In this document: piece by piece, positions 8,299 through 17,506 of the stretch
How positions within the stretch are numbered: position 1 is the stretch's first letter
Layout of the letters: every line of letters begins with the position of its first letter
Source: UBA2279 sp034399355
GTDB lineage: Bacteria > Actinomycetota > Coriobacteriia > Anaerosomatales > Anaerosomataceae
DNA: 64,000 nucleotides
NCBI GenBank assembly: GCA_034399355.1
Contig: JAXMMT010000009.1
Span: forward strand, 186,001-250,000
Direction of reading: 5' to 3'
Notes under the pieces: generated by a model
Told to the model about the DNA's origin: nothing
The model's database searches: none
Seen by the model: the letters and a program-made list of their open reading frames with translations, nothing else
Position numbers and translations under genes: made by a program

Positions 8299-9369
8299 TC
8301 ATCGTGGGGCAAAGGTTTCGCCAAGCGCACGGTACAGTGCTCTCGCAACGGCATCAGCCCAGTTGGGGTCGGCGAATCGGAATGCGTCGGCTGTATTTCC
8401 GGGCTCTCCGAGGAGAATCCTCACTCCAGGAGCACGTACCTTGCCCAAGACGGCGTCTCCCTCGGTCCGATACGCGTTGACCGTCTGTCCGGGCAAGCGG
8501 ACCGACGCGGTGAACGACTTTGCGATGGCCTCGGCGAGAGCGGCGGCACTTGCGTCCGACGAGCGCACGATGACGGCGGTCACGCCGGACTGGCCGACTG
8601 CGGCAAGCGACAGGCCGACAGCAGCATCCGGCGTCGGCGATGCCAGGAGACTCGACCTCACCACATCCGCCGGAACGGTTTCCGTGATCGAACGCGTCAC
8701 CGAAACCGTCGCGCCCGACGCTTCAAGCAGTGAGCGTACGCGGCGTGCGATGTCGAGAGCGACATCACCGATCTGCCCGATCGCGGGTGCCGGATCGATA
8801 GCGATCACGGTGCCGCGCAGATCATAGGGCAGCAGTGAGTCGCCGGCGGCACCACCTATCGCCAGAGAGAGACGCACGGTCGTGCCGGTATGCACCTCCA
8901 CCCCCGGAGCCGGGAACGATTCGAGTACGGTGCCCGCAAGTGCGTCAGACACGACGTCTTGGGTGACGACGCCAAGACCGCGGTCCCGCAGATACTCGCG
9001 TGCTTCCTGAAGTGACATCCCGACAACGTCGGGCATGTTCATGGTCTCTGACCCTGCGGACAGCACTACGCGTACCGTCGTTCCGCTTCTCACGCGTTCG
9101 TTCGCAGCGGGTTCTTGGGACAACACCGAGCCTTGAGGTACGTCGGCCGAGAATCGCTGTCCCGAGACCTCGAACAGCAGTCCGCTGAGGTGCGTGCTCT
9201 CCTCGGCCATACCACCTGGCCGACCGGACAGATCCGGGACGGAGATCAGTGACGACAGGTAGTTCGCACGCGCCAGAAGTCCTCCGGTCACGACGACGAT
9301 GATGGTTGCCACCACTGAGGGCAGCAGCCACACTGGAACGAGGCTCTTTCGACGCGGTCTCTGTGTCAT
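8299..9369 (-). CDS. membrane-anchored PASTA protein with degenerate Amidase_3-like domain
   Basis: A 356-residue protein with an N-terminal membrane anchor (about residues 12-35), two PASTA repeats (about 40-110 and 112-178; VPDLSGRP and MPDVVGMSLQEAREYL), and a C-terminal domain resembling N-acetylmuramoyl-L-alanine amidase (Amidase_3). PASTA repeats bind peptidoglycan stems. The amidase-like fold is recognisable from GTVIAIDP, DIARRVRSLLEASGATVSVTRS, and the final GVRILLGEPGN-x-x-x-A segment. The zinc histidines are missing: DPGHGG reads DPAPAI and the S-I-H-A-N strand reads VGLSLAAVG. It is probably a binding or regulatory module rather than an enzyme. It lies upstream of the M23 gene. 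Confidence 0.75.
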   Translation of the reverse strand: MTQRPRRKSLVPVWLLPSVVATIIVVVTGGLLARANYLSSLISVPDLSGRPGGMAEESTHLSGLLFEVSGQRFSADVPQGSVLSQEPAANERVRSGTTVRVVLSAGSETMNMPDVVGMSLQEAREYLRDRGLGVVTQDVVSDALAGTVLESFPAPGVEVHTGTTVRLSLAIGGAAGDSLLPYDLRGTVIAIDPAPAIGQIGDVALDIARRVRSLLEASGATVSVTRSITETVPADVVRSSLLASPTPDAAVGLSLAAVGQSGVTAVIVRSSDASAAALAEAIAKSFTASVRLPGQTVNAYRTEGDAVLGKVRAPGVRILLGEPGNTADAFRFADPNWADAVARALYRALGETFAPR

Positions 9370-9376
9370 GACCGCG

Positions 9377-9382
9377 AGTATA
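9377..9382 (-). promoter_or_regulatory. extended -10 promoter, near-leaderless transcript of the PASTA gene
   Basis: On the minus strand TGT-TATACT ends eight bases before the ATG at 9369, so the transcript would begin at or next to the start codon. No Shine-Dalgarno sequence is visible before this ATG, which fits leaderless initiation. The -35 region is poor. Confidence 0.4.
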
Positions 9383-9396
9383 ACAACTTCGGTCGC

Positions 9397-9426
9397 TTGC
9401 CCTGCGGCGTACGTGCGTTGTATCCT
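9397..9426 (+). promoter_or_regulatory. possible promoter of fmdB
   Basis: TTGCCC (9397-9402) and TATCCT (9421-9426) are 18 bases apart, giving a start near 9433 and a leader of about 50 bases. It overlaps the divergent promoter of the PASTA gene. This is a moderate match only. Confidence 0.35.
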
Positions 9427-9482
9427 CCACGTTCGTGGCGACAGAACGCCGAACCATACGTCGCATTACCGAGAGGAAGCTC

Positions 9483-9779
9483 ATGCCCGCGTACGATTAC
9501 CGCTGCACATCTTGCGACACGATCTTCGAGATCGCGCGCTCAATCACTGACTCCTCGGCAGTCTTCTGCCCTGAGTGTGCAGGTGACACGAAACGGGTCT
9601 TCACGCCGGTCGGAGTGCACTTCAAGGGAAGCGGTTTTTATAGCACCGACTCGCGACCTTCGGCCACAGCCCTTTCCGGAGGCGCCGAGAAGAGCAAGGA
9701 GCCGGCACCTCAAGCCGGCTCCTGTCCCGCATCTGGCGAAAGCTCCGGCTGTGCCGGTTGTCCCGCGTCGAGTAGCTAG
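9483..9779 (+). CDS. FmdB-type zinc ribbon protein
   Basis: A 98-residue protein starting MPAYDYRCTSCDTIFEIARS with a second pair CPECAGD, the four-cysteine zinc ribbon of the FmdB/CxxC_CXXC_SSSS family, followed by a serine/glycine-rich tail with more cysteines (CPAS, CAGCPASS). Family members are proposed regulators, but their function is not established. The ATG at 9483 has GAGAGGAAG upstream. The gene is convergent with glpX and their ends overlap by four bases. Confidence 0.85.
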   Translation: MPAYDYRCTSCDTIFEIARSITDSSAVFCPECAGDTKRVFTPVGVHFKGSGFYSTDSRPSATALSGGAEKSKEPAPQAGSCPASGESSGCAGCPASSS

Positions 9780-10741
9780 TCCATTCGCACCCAGAACTTC
9801 TCGAGCCCCGTGCGGTACACGGTCTCGATGAACCGGACGGTGCCGGTCTTGTTGTCCGTGGCGATCGAGTGTGTGCGTGCGCCCTGGCCGAAGTACTTTA
9901 CGCCGCGCAGCAGCTCCCCGTCAGTCACGCCGGTTGCGATGAAAGCCGCCTCATCCGTGTTGACCAGGCAGTCCATGGAAAGCACGCCGTCGATGTCGCA
10001 TTTGGCCATCTGTTCCGCACGGGCCCGTTCCTCGTCACTCCGGAACGCAAAGCGACCCATGAACGTGCCTCCGATGCATTTCATCGCCACTGCAGCGAGC
10101 ACACCTTCCGGCGCACCTCCGGCTCCCATGTAGAGGTGGATGCCGGTGCCCTCGATGGCCGTGGCAACAGCACCAAATACGTCACCATCGCTGATAAGCC
10201 GGATCCGAGCGCCCGTCGTTCGCACCTCAGCGATCAGCTCTTCGTGACGTTCGCGCTCGAGGATACAGACCACGATGTCTTCCACGGGACGGTTCAGTGC
10301 CTTGGCAACGTTGCGCACGTTCTCTGTTGGCGTGGCGTCGATGTGTACGGCGCCGCCCGCTGCGGGCCCGGCCGCCACTTTCCACATATAAGTGTCTGGT
10401 GCGTTGAGCAGCGTGCCTTTGGGCCCGAATGCGAGTACGGCGAGCGAGTTGGGCTGGCCATATGCGGTAAGGTTCGTTCCCTCCAACGGATCGACGGCGA
10501 TGTCGATCTTCTCGCCACCGGCACCGACCTTCTCTCCGATATAGAGCATCGGCGCCTCATCGCGCTCACCTTCGCCGATGACGATCTCACCATCGATGTC
10601 GATGATGTCAAAGGCTGCTCGCATCGCCTCGACAGCCGCTTTGTCAGCGGAATACTTGTCCCCTTTACCCATCCAGCGTGCGGCGGCCAATGCGGCGGCC
10701 TCAGTCACTTCAAGCATCTCGACGATCCGGGTGTTGCGCAT
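9776..10741 (-). CDS. glpX: class II fructose-1,6-bisphosphatase
   Basis: A 321-residue GlpX that hydrolyses fructose 1,6-bisphosphate to fructose 6-phosphate in gluconeogenesis. Family signatures visible are the metal site GEGERDEAPMLYIGEKVG, IDIAVDPLEGTNLTAYG (DPLEGT), LISDGDV and the MGAGGAPEGVLAA phosphate loop. Length is normal. It is the only fructose bisphosphatase seen here. Its end overlaps fmdB on the other strand. Confidence 0.95.
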   Translation of the reverse strand: MRNTRIVEMLEVTEAAALAAARWMGKGDKYSADKAAVEAMRAAFDIIDIDGEIVIGEGERDEAPMLYIGEKVGAGGEKIDIAVDPLEGTNLTAYGQPNSLAVLAFGPKGTLLNAPDTYMWKVAAGPAAGGAVHIDATPTENVRNVAKALNRPVEDIVVCILERERHEELIAEVRTTGARIRLISDGDVFGAVATAIEGTGIHLYMGAGGAPEGVLAAVAMKCIGGTFMGRFAFRSDEERARAEQMAKCDIDGVLSMDCLVNTDEAAFIATGVTDGELLRGVKYFGQGARTHSIATDNKTGTVRFIETVYRTGLEKFWVRMD

Positions 10742-10779
10742 CGGATGTCCCCCTTAGGACGAAGCAGTGCCTGCTGGTC

Positions 10780-12144
10780 TCATGTCTCCGCACGAACAAG
10801 CGCGGCGACGAAATGTCCGTCCGCACCGCCGGACTCCGGCCACGAACGGAACCACCCTTCGGGCGTAATGAACCGGTGCCATGCATCATCCACGACTCCG
10901 GCCAACGGTTTTATCGAGAACGCCCTTCCCTTCTCTCCCGCAAGAAAGCGGGAGACCACATCCTGATTCTCCGTGCGAGTGATGGTGCACGTAGAGTACA
11001 CCACAAGACCTCCGCAGCGGACAACGTGAGAGGCCGCCTCGAGTAGCGACTGCTGAAGCACCGCCATGCGGTCGATGTCCTCGGGCGCGACCCGCCATCG
11101 TTTCTCGGGATGTCGTCGCAGCGTACCGAGACCAGAACAAGGAACGTCGACCAAGACAACGTCGAAATCGCCGCCAAGTGCGGTGAGGACCTCGCTGTCC
11201 GTCGCGTCCAGGGTGGCGGTTATCGCAGCGGGTATCCCGAGAGCGCTCAAAGACCCTTCCAGGGCCGTGAGCTTGAACCCGTGGATGTCCGCTGCAGTGA
11301 CGAGTGCGGGGCCGCCGGTCCCTAACGCTATCCCCTGAAGAATCGCGGTCTTCGTGCCTCGCCCCGCCGCGACGTCCAGCACACGTGCACCCTCCACTGG
11401 CGAGCACGCCAGCGGGGCGACCTGTGCCGCAGCATCACTGACGATGACAAGTCCCGCGTTGATGGCGCCACTGCGTACGGCCTCGCGGGGAGACCCGCAC
11501 CGAAAACAAAACGCGTCCGGTGACGATGCTTCCGGTTGTGCGCCATCGGCCACCAAGTGGTCGAACGCCTCCTGGGGCGTCGCCAAAAAGGGGTTCGTCC
11601 GCACGTAGAGAGGAGCCGGCTCCATCCCCGTAAGGAGCGCTTCTCGGCCGGCAGATTCACCGAGGTCATCGATAAAGCGCTCCACCAACCAGCCCGGCAT
11701 GGCCGCCGCGCGCGCTAGGGCGTCGCGGTCAGAAGCGGGATCGCCCCACGGGAAAGTAGCCGCGCGTTCGGAGACCCGACGCAGAACCGCGTTCGCGAAA
11801 CCCGTGGCGGCCGGACGGACATGGCGGACAGCGTCCACCCCTTGATGGACCGCGGCACGTACAGGCGTCCTGAGGTACAGCAGCTCGCAAATCGACATCC
11901 TCAAGACGTCGCGGACTCTCGGCTCAACAGCGCCTGGACGCGTGGCGCACTCATCGATAACCGCATCAAGTACGCCCTCCGCAGAGATGACACTATAGAC
12001 GAGGCGCGCTGCGAACCCGGCGTCCTCGCGGGAAAGACCTGATCTTGCAAGGGCAGCATCAATCACCGGCCGGGAGAACGCTCCACGGCGCCTGATGTCA
12101 GCAAGTACGCCGAGTGAGGCGCGCCGGGCTGCGGCGACTGTCAT
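10780..12144 (-). CDS. rsmB: 16S rRNA (cytosine-967-C5)-methyltransferase RsmB
   Basis: A 454-residue RsmB/Sun protein: an N-terminal NusB-like RNA-binding domain (about residues 5-135) and a C-terminal SAM-dependent C5-methyltransferase. Seen are the SAM-binding VLDVAAGRGTKT, the motif IV DVPCSGLGTLRRHPEKRW and the catalytic YSTCTITRTEN cysteine. The chosen ATG at 12144 overlaps the fmt stop as ATGA; an ATG five codons upstream is also possible. It is translationally coupled to fmt in a def-fmt-rsmB series, an arrangement known from many bacteria. Confidence 0.93.
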   Translation of the reverse strand: MTVAAARRASLGVLADIRRRGAFSRPVIDAALARSGLSREDAGFAARLVYSVISAEGVLDAVIDECATRPGAVEPRVRDVLRMSICELLYLRTPVRAAVHQGVDAVRHVRPAATGFANAVLRRVSERAATFPWGDPASDRDALARAAAMPGWLVERFIDDLGESAGREALLTGMEPAPLYVRTNPFLATPQEAFDHLVADGAQPEASSPDAFCFRCGSPREAVRSGAINAGLVIVSDAAAQVAPLACSPVEGARVLDVAAGRGTKTAILQGIALGTGGPALVTAADIHGFKLTALEGSLSALGIPAAITATLDATDSEVLTALGGDFDVVLVDVPCSGLGTLRRHPEKRWRVAPEDIDRMAVLQQSLLEAASHVVRCGGLVVYSTCTITRTENQDVVSRFLAGEKGRAFSIKPLAGVVDDAWHRFITPEGWFRSWPESGGADGHFVAALVRAET

Positions 12145-13064
12145 AACGCTGCCTGCCACGTACAGACGGCAGGGAGTCGTGCCCCGCAGACCCAGTCGCC
12201 GCCGCTCATGTCGGACCTGCCCGCGGGACGGACGCGATCCAGACGCAGCGCGCCATCGGAAAAGCCGATGATCAGACTCGCGCGACCGGCCAGCACCTTC
12301 CCGGGTTCGACAGCGACATCGGCGATACTGGCCGACACTACCGTCAGAATCACATCACCTACCATCAGGCGCGATGCCGCCTGGCGGGTCGATGCACGAA
12401 CGCGTCGTCTCGCATCCCGAGTCGTCAGTCCCGGATACAGGGCGACGTCTTCCCGAGCGATCTTCGCCGAGTGCGTTGCACACACCTCGTCCTGTAGCAC
12501 CCACGATACGTGGCCGCGCTCGAGCTGCGCGAGTACCTCGAGCAGGGCCTGGGCTCCCTCCTCGGCAAGTATATCGGTGAGCTGAGCGACCGTACCGTCA
12601 TCAGCCGGGATTGATCTCTGCAGCGCGTACGGACCAGTATCCAGGCCCTCTTCCATGCGCATGATGCTGACACCCACGACTTCGTCTCCTTCGAGTATCG
12701 CGCGATGTATCGGCGCGGCTCCGCGATGCCGCGGCAGCAACGAGGCGTGCACGTTGATGCACCCGAGACGTGGGATTGCAAGGACATCGGCTGGAAGGAT
12801 CATGCCGTAGGCCGCGACGCAGATGACATCGGGCGCAAGCGCCCGCAGACTCCGGACTTCAACGGGATCCCGCAGCGTAGAGGGCTGCACCACCGGCAGG
12901 CCGAGCTTCTCGGCAACTACTTTCACCGGCGGCGGTACGAGCGCACTGCCTCGACGCGAAACCGCATCCGGACGCGTGTATACAGCGCGAACATCGTGAG
13001 CGGCGGCGAGCGCCCTAAGGCTCGGCACCGCAAACTCGGGTGTACCCATGAAGACGACGTTCAT
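12141..13064 (-). CDS. fmt: methionyl-tRNA formyltransferase
   Basis: A 307-residue Fmt that formylates initiator Met-tRNA using 10-formyl-THF. It has the N-terminal MNVVFMGTPEFAVPSL, the INVHASLLPRHRGAAPIHRAIL active-site loop (N, H, and a D in the GLDTG region) and a C-terminal OB-like domain. The ATG at 13064 is preceded by GGAGGGGG; the frame stays open eight codons further into def but without a site. Def removes the formyl group that this enzyme's product introduces, and the two are adjacent. Confidence 0.95.
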   Translation of the reverse strand: MNVVFMGTPEFAVPSLRALAAAHDVRAVYTRPDAVSRRGSALVPPPVKVVAEKLGLPVVQPSTLRDPVEVRSLRALAPDVICVAAYGMILPADVLAIPRLGCINVHASLLPRHRGAAPIHRAILEGDEVVGVSIMRMEEGLDTGPYALQRSIPADDGTVAQLTDILAEEGAQALLEVLAQLERGHVSWVLQDEVCATHSAKIAREDVALYPGLTTRDARRRVRASTRQAASRLMVGDVILTVVSASIADVAVEPGKVLAGRASLIIGFSDGALRLDRVRPAGRSDMSGGDWVCGARLPAVCTWQAAL

Positions 13065-13084
13065 GCGCCCCCCTCCACGCGGTC

Positions 13085-13582
13085 TCACCCGATACGCTGC
13101 GGTTCCATCAGAGCGTTGTAGGCCTTGATGGCCTCCTTGCGCTGTTCTAGTCCCAGACGGTCGAGGATGAGCACCCCGTCCAAATGGTCGATCTCATGCT
13201 GCAACACTCGCGCGAAGAAGTCATCAGCACGCAGCGTGACGTCCTTACCGTCGAGCGTAAGGCCGTTGCAGACGATCCAGCCAGCGCGTTCCACCGGAAC
13301 CGAGATACCCGGAACGGACAGGCAGCCCTCTTCGTCGATGGCCGTCTCGTCCGAGCGTTCGATGATCACCGGGTTGCACAGCGCCGAGAGCTGGTCGTCG
13401 ACGTCGAACACGATGATCCGCTTGGCTATACCGATCTGCGGCGCGGCCAACCCGACGCCGGAATTCTCGTACATCACCTCAGCCATTCTGCGTATCAGCG
13501 AGCGCAAGTCGGCGTCGTTGGTGACGTCTACCTCCAGTGCGTGCTGTTTCAGAGCTGGGTTGGGATGGGTCAGGACTTCCAT
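13085..13582 (-). CDS. def: peptide deformylase
   Basis: A 165-residue deformylase with all three motifs intact: GVGLAAPQIG (motif 1), EGCLSVPG (motif 2, with the metal Cys) and HEIDHLDG (motif 3, two metal His and the catalytic Glu). It removes N-formyl groups from nascent proteins. The start at 13582 has GGGAG about 12 bases upstream, a slightly long spacing. First gene of def-fmt-rsmB; priA lies about 100 bases upstream on the same strand. Confidence 0.96.
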   Translation of the reverse strand: MEVLTHPNPALKQHALEVDVTNDADLRSLIRRMAEVMYENSGVGLAAPQIGIAKRIIVFDVDDQLSALCNPVIIERSDETAIDEEGCLSVPGISVPVERAGWIVCNGLTLDGKDVTLRADDFFARVLQHEIDHLDGVLILDRLGLEQRKEAIKAYNALMEPQRIG

Positions 13583-13680
13583 GGCTCAGCGGCTCCCGGT
13601 GGTGAGTGTTCAACAAGACGACAGCACAGCAAGAAGCTTGCCGCATGCAGCGTCCATTCTACAACGCGCATCGTCGACTG

Positions 13681-16080
13681 TCAGACGAGTTCGACCGGAT
13701 CGATATCTACCACGATAGTGACGCCATCAGGTGCGCTGACCGCATCGAGCGCTTGTGCAATAACCGTGGACGTGGCCGCATCCGCAGGGGCCTTGACGAG
13801 CACGTGCCACCGGTGTCGGTCCTTCAGCTTCGCTATCGGTGCGGGCGCGGGGCCAAGGACCTCCCAGCCGTCTGGCACGACGGCGCTGGTCGCATCAGCT
13901 ACCTGGGCAGCAACCGACCGTGTGTCGGCAAGGGATCGCGCTGTCACCACGATATTGACCAGGCGGCCGTATGGCGGATAGTGCAGGGCGCTCCGTGCCG
14001 TGCGTTCCTCGGCGTACAGAAGATCAGGGTCCCGTTGCTCGACGGCCCGCACGGCCGGGTGGTCGGGCCAGTACGTCTGGATGACGACTTGCCCGGGTCG
14101 CTCCCCCCTTCCCGCCCGACCCGCAACCTGCTCGAGAAGTTGGAAGGTCCGTTCGGCCGAACGGAAGTCCGGTATGTGCATCGTGGTGTCCGCATTGATG
14201 ACGCCGACAAGAGTGACCTCAGGGTAGTCGAGACCCTTCGCGACCATCTGCGTTCCGAGCAGTATGCCACTGTCGAGGCCCTCGAACTCCATGAGCGCCC
14301 GTTCGTGTCCTCCCTTGCCTGTGGTGGTGTCGGCGTCCATTCGCACCACTGCTACTTCGGGGAACTCGCTGCCTAGTTCCTCCTCGACTCGCTGTGTACC
14401 GGCGCCGAAGCGGCGAAGAAAGGCGCTCGAGCAGCGCGGACACACCGGCGGGACTGGCGTCCTGGCTCCACAGTGATGGCACATAAGGACGTTGCCTTGC
14501 TCGTGGTACGTGAGTGACACCGCGCACGAATCACAGTGGGGAACGAACCCGCACTCTCGGCACAGCAGGAACGATGCGTACCCACGCCGGTTGAGGAATA
14601 GAATGGCCTTCTCGTGTGCTTCGATCGTGGCGCGCAGTCTGTCGATCAGTGGCCGAGAGAACATCGATCGGTGTCCGTCACTGAACTCCGCACCCATGTC
14701 AACCACCGTAACGGACGGCAGGGCGCCACCCCCTACCCGTTCATCTAGAGCGACACGGCGGTATGCCCCCCGCTCGGCAGCAGCCTGGGCCTCCATACTA
14801 GGAGTCGCTGAACCGAGGACCAGCGTTGCTCCGCGTGTAGCACACAGGCGAGCCGCTACCTCGCGCGCATGATACCGAGGAGTATTCGACTGCTTGTAGG
14901 AGGGTTCGTGCTCCTCGTCTATGACGATCAGTCGCACGTTGGGCAGTGGCGCAAACAAGGCCGACCGCGCACCCACTACCACATCGACCTCGCCCTCGAG
15001 CGCCAGACGCCACTGGTCGTAGCGTTCTCCGGCGGAAAGCCGACTGTGCAATACGGCCACTCGGTCTCCGAAGCGCGATCGGAACCGTCCGACCGTCTGC
15101 GGCGTCAGAGATATCTCCGGAACGAGCACTATCGCCCGCCCACCGTTGCCCAGGACCTCTTCGATAGAGCGTAGATACACCTCTGTCTTCCCCGATCCGG
15201 TGACACCGTCGACGAGGACGACCCCACCGCCGCCGGAACAGGCGTCGTGGATCGCAGCGAGCGCCTCCTGTTGTCCCGCCGAGAGTAACTCGTGACGGTG
15301 AGCATGCCGCGTCCTGCCCGCAGGAAGTCGCAAGCGTTGACGATCCACCAGGTTCACTACGCCCAACTCTGAGAGTCTTCGTAGGGCTCCGTCGACACTG
15401 CCGAGCTCCGCGCGGAGCTCGGCTACCGAGACCGGGCCGTTCGCGAGTGCTGCGATCAGCGCGCGCTGCATCGAGGCGCCGCGCGTGGGCATGTACGCCG
15501 CTGCGTCAGTCGTCAGTTCCGAGAAGCGTTCGGTCACCGCCGAAACACGCGGCGGCTCAAGACGGTACGTGCGCTGGAGCAGCCCCGCGGAGACCAGCTG
15601 CGATGCAATGCGACGATTGGCCGAGCCGGGGCGTCCGAGCTCTGCATCGGCCACACCACCCTCGCGTGCAGCGAGATCGAATACAGTCGTGACGTCCCTG
15701 TGGGGACGCTGCCCTACGGCGCAGTAGCCACGCACGAGCCGTGGTGATCCCCCGGGAGGCAAAAACAGGCGCAGCGACTCACTCAGTGGCGCAAGGTATT
15801 CCTGCGCCACCCACAGCGCCAACTCGATTGCGCCCTCGTCAAAGAGTCGTTCGCCGAGAACTCGGTCGATCGGGCGGAGCTCGGTGATGTCTGTTGTGTC
15901 GGATAGCGCGACGACATATCCGACGGCCTTGGTCGAACCCAATGGAACGAGGACAGGCACCCCGACCTCGACATCCGCGACAAGCTCGCGCGGCACGGCG
16001 TAGTCGAACGGCTCGCTGAGCGCACGTGTCGGCAGATCGACGACGACCTTCGCGTAGTTCCTTATGTTTCGAGTACTCAT
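13681..16080 (-). CDS. priA: primosomal replication restart helicase PriA
   Basis: A 799-residue superfamily 2 helicase that reloads the replisome at stalled forks. It has the N-terminal DNA-binding domain (VVVDLPTRALSEPFDYAVP), the Walker A loop GVTGSGKTEVY, Walker B DEEHEPSYKQ, and the zinc-binding insert of paired cysteines (CRECGFVPHCDSC, CHHCG, CPRCSSA). The helicase C domain has GTQMVAKG and the QVAGRAGR motif. The ATG at 16080 fits the family length; an upstream in-frame ATG at 16128 would add a non-conserved tail. It is preceded by metK. Confidence 0.95.
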   Translation of the reverse strand: MSTRNIRNYAKVVVDLPTRALSEPFDYAVPRELVADVEVGVPVLVPLGSTKAVGYVVALSDTTDITELRPIDRVLGERLFDEGAIELALWVAQEYLAPLSESLRLFLPPGGSPRLVRGYCAVGQRPHRDVTTVFDLAAREGGVADAELGRPGSANRRIASQLVSAGLLQRTYRLEPPRVSAVTERFSELTTDAAAYMPTRGASMQRALIAALANGPVSVAELRAELGSVDGALRRLSELGVVNLVDRQRLRLPAGRTRHAHRHELLSAGQQEALAAIHDACSGGGGVVLVDGVTGSGKTEVYLRSIEEVLGNGGRAIVLVPEISLTPQTVGRFRSRFGDRVAVLHSRLSAGERYDQWRLALEGEVDVVVGARSALFAPLPNVRLIVIDEEHEPSYKQSNTPRYHAREVAARLCATRGATLVLGSATPSMEAQAAAERGAYRRVALDERVGGGALPSVTVVDMGAEFSDGHRSMFSRPLIDRLRATIEAHEKAILFLNRRGYASFLLCRECGFVPHCDSCAVSLTYHEQGNVLMCHHCGARTPVPPVCPRCSSAFLRRFGAGTQRVEEELGSEFPEVAVVRMDADTTTGKGGHERALMEFEGLDSGILLGTQMVAKGLDYPEVTLVGVINADTTMHIPDFRSAERTFQLLEQVAGRAGRGERPGQVVIQTYWPDHPAVRAVEQRDPDLLYAEERTARSALHYPPYGRLVNIVVTARSLADTRSVAAQVADATSAVVPDGWEVLGPAPAPIAKLKDRHRWHVLVKAPADAATSTVIAQALDAVSAPDGVTIVVDIDPVELV

Positions 16081-16142
16081 ACCGATAGCATAGCGAAGGC
16101 CGCCGACATCGTGGTCGACGGCCTTCAAATAGCGGTCTGAAT

Positions 16143-17390
16143 CTACTCGGCTGCAGTAAGCAGGTCGTTGATACGATCGGTGCGCTCCCAGGTGAACTCG
16201 CGCTCCTCGCGACCGAAGTGACCGTATGCAGCGGTCTTGCGATAGATCGGACGACGCAGGTCAAGATCGCGGATGATGGCGCCGGGACGCAGGTCGAACA
16301 CCTCGAGAACGGCCTTCTCTATCTTCTCGACTGCGACCTTCTCGGTTCCGAACGTCTCAACCAGTACCGACAGCGGGTGGGCGATGCCGATCGCATACGC
16401 CAACTCGATCTCGCAACGATCCGCAAGACCCGCCGCAACAACATTCTTGGCGACCCAGCGGGCCGCGTAGGCCGCGGAACGGTCCACTTTCGTGCAGTCT
16501 TTGCCCGAGAAAGCGCCTCCACCATGGCGTCCCATGCCGCCATACGTGTCGACGATGATCTTTCGACCGGTCAGGCCGGAGTCACCCATCGGTCCGCCTA
16601 TGACGAACCGCCCTGTCGGGTTGACGTAGACATCAGCGCTCTTCCAGTCGATGTTCTCGAGGGAAAGAACGGGCTCGATGATGTGCTCGATAAAGTCGGG
16701 TTTCATGAGGTTCTCGATGTCGACACCTTCAGCATGCTGGCTCGAGATGAGGATCTTGTCGACCGCAACGGGCATGCCGTCGACGTAGCGCACCGCCACC
16801 TGTGTCTTGCCGTCAGGGCGCAGGTAGTCCAAAACGTTGTCCTTGCGCACCGCCGTGAGACGCTCTGCGAGGCGATGAGCGAGATGGATCGGCATCGGCA
16901 TGAGCTGAGAGGTCTCCTTGCATGCGTAGCCGAACATCATGCCCTGGTCGCCGGCACCGATCAGGTCGAGGGGGTCGGTGTCACCGTGCTTGGCTTCGTA
17001 CGCCTCGTCGACACCCATCGCGATGTCGGTGCTCTGCTCGTGGATGGCCGTGAGAACACCACACGTCTCGTAGTCGAAACCATACTTGGCACGCGTGTAG
17101 CCGATCTCTTTTACTGTATCGCGCACGATCATGGGAATGTCGACGTAGGCATGTGTGCGAATCTCGCCGGCGACAACGATGAGACCGGTCGTCGTGAGCG
17201 TCTCACAGGCGACACGAACATCTTTGAGTGACGCCTTCGAACCCTTGTCGGTCACGTACCCCTCGGCCTCAAGCTCAGCTTCACGCCTCAGGATCGCGTC
17301 GAGAACCGCGTCCGAGATCTGATCACACATCTTGTCGGGGTGTCCCTCGGTAACGGACTCCGAGGTGAAGACGAAATCACGTCCGGACAT
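16143..17390 (-). CDS. metK: S-adenosylmethionine synthase
   Basis: A 415-residue MetK that makes SAM from methionine and ATP. It begins MSGRDFVFTSESVTEGHPDK (the conserved GHPDK motif) and contains GAGDQGMMFGYA, the GGPMGDSGLTGRKIIVDTYGG phosphate-binding region and the FSGKDCTKVDRSAAY segment. It is slightly longer than E. coli MetK owing to an insertion near residues 32-50. The ATG at 17390 has AGGAGGT immediately upstream. Upstream is a SAM-I riboswitch followed by a terminator-like hairpin, so expression is expected to fall when SAM is abundant. Confidence 0.97.
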   Translation of the reverse strand: MSGRDFVFTSESVTEGHPDKMCDQISDAVLDAILRREAELEAEGYVTDKGSKASLKDVRVACETLTTTGLIVVAGEIRTHAYVDIPMIVRDTVKEIGYTRAKYGFDYETCGVLTAIHEQSTDIAMGVDEAYEAKHGDTDPLDLIGAGDQGMMFGYACKETSQLMPMPIHLAHRLAERLTAVRKDNVLDYLRPDGKTQVAVRYVDGMPVAVDKILISSQHAEGVDIENLMKPDFIEHIIEPVLSLENIDWKSADVYVNPTGRFVIGGPMGDSGLTGRKIIVDTYGGMGRHGGGAFSGKDCTKVDRSAAYAARWVAKNVVAAGLADRCEIELAYAIGIAHPLSVLVETFGTEKVAVEKIEKAVLEVFDLRPGAIIRDLDLRRPIYRKTAAYGHFGREEREFTWERTDRINDLLTAAE

Positions 17391-17458
17391 CTGACCTCCT
17401 ACCTGCCGTGCCCGACTCGTGCCGGGCTCCACCGATTCGTGTCCGGACAAGAGAAATG

Positions 17459-17480
17459 CCCCTGTCCGGACGGACAAGGG
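17459..17480 (-). terminator. terminator hairpin of the metK SAM riboswitch
   Basis: On the minus strand, CCCTTGTCCG pairs with CGGACAGGGG (one G-U pair) and is followed by CATTTCTCTT. The stem lies between the aptamer and the metK ribosome site, as expected for an attenuator. The U tract is interrupted, so termination may be partial. Confidence 0.55.
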
Positions 17481-17506
17481 ACATCGCATGCGGCACAGGA
17501 GCCTGC

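Noticed and set aside
16218..17231. A 337-codon plus-strand frame over metK
   Set aside because: Antisense shadow of metK; the histidine- and aspartate-rich composition is that expected from the complementary codons.
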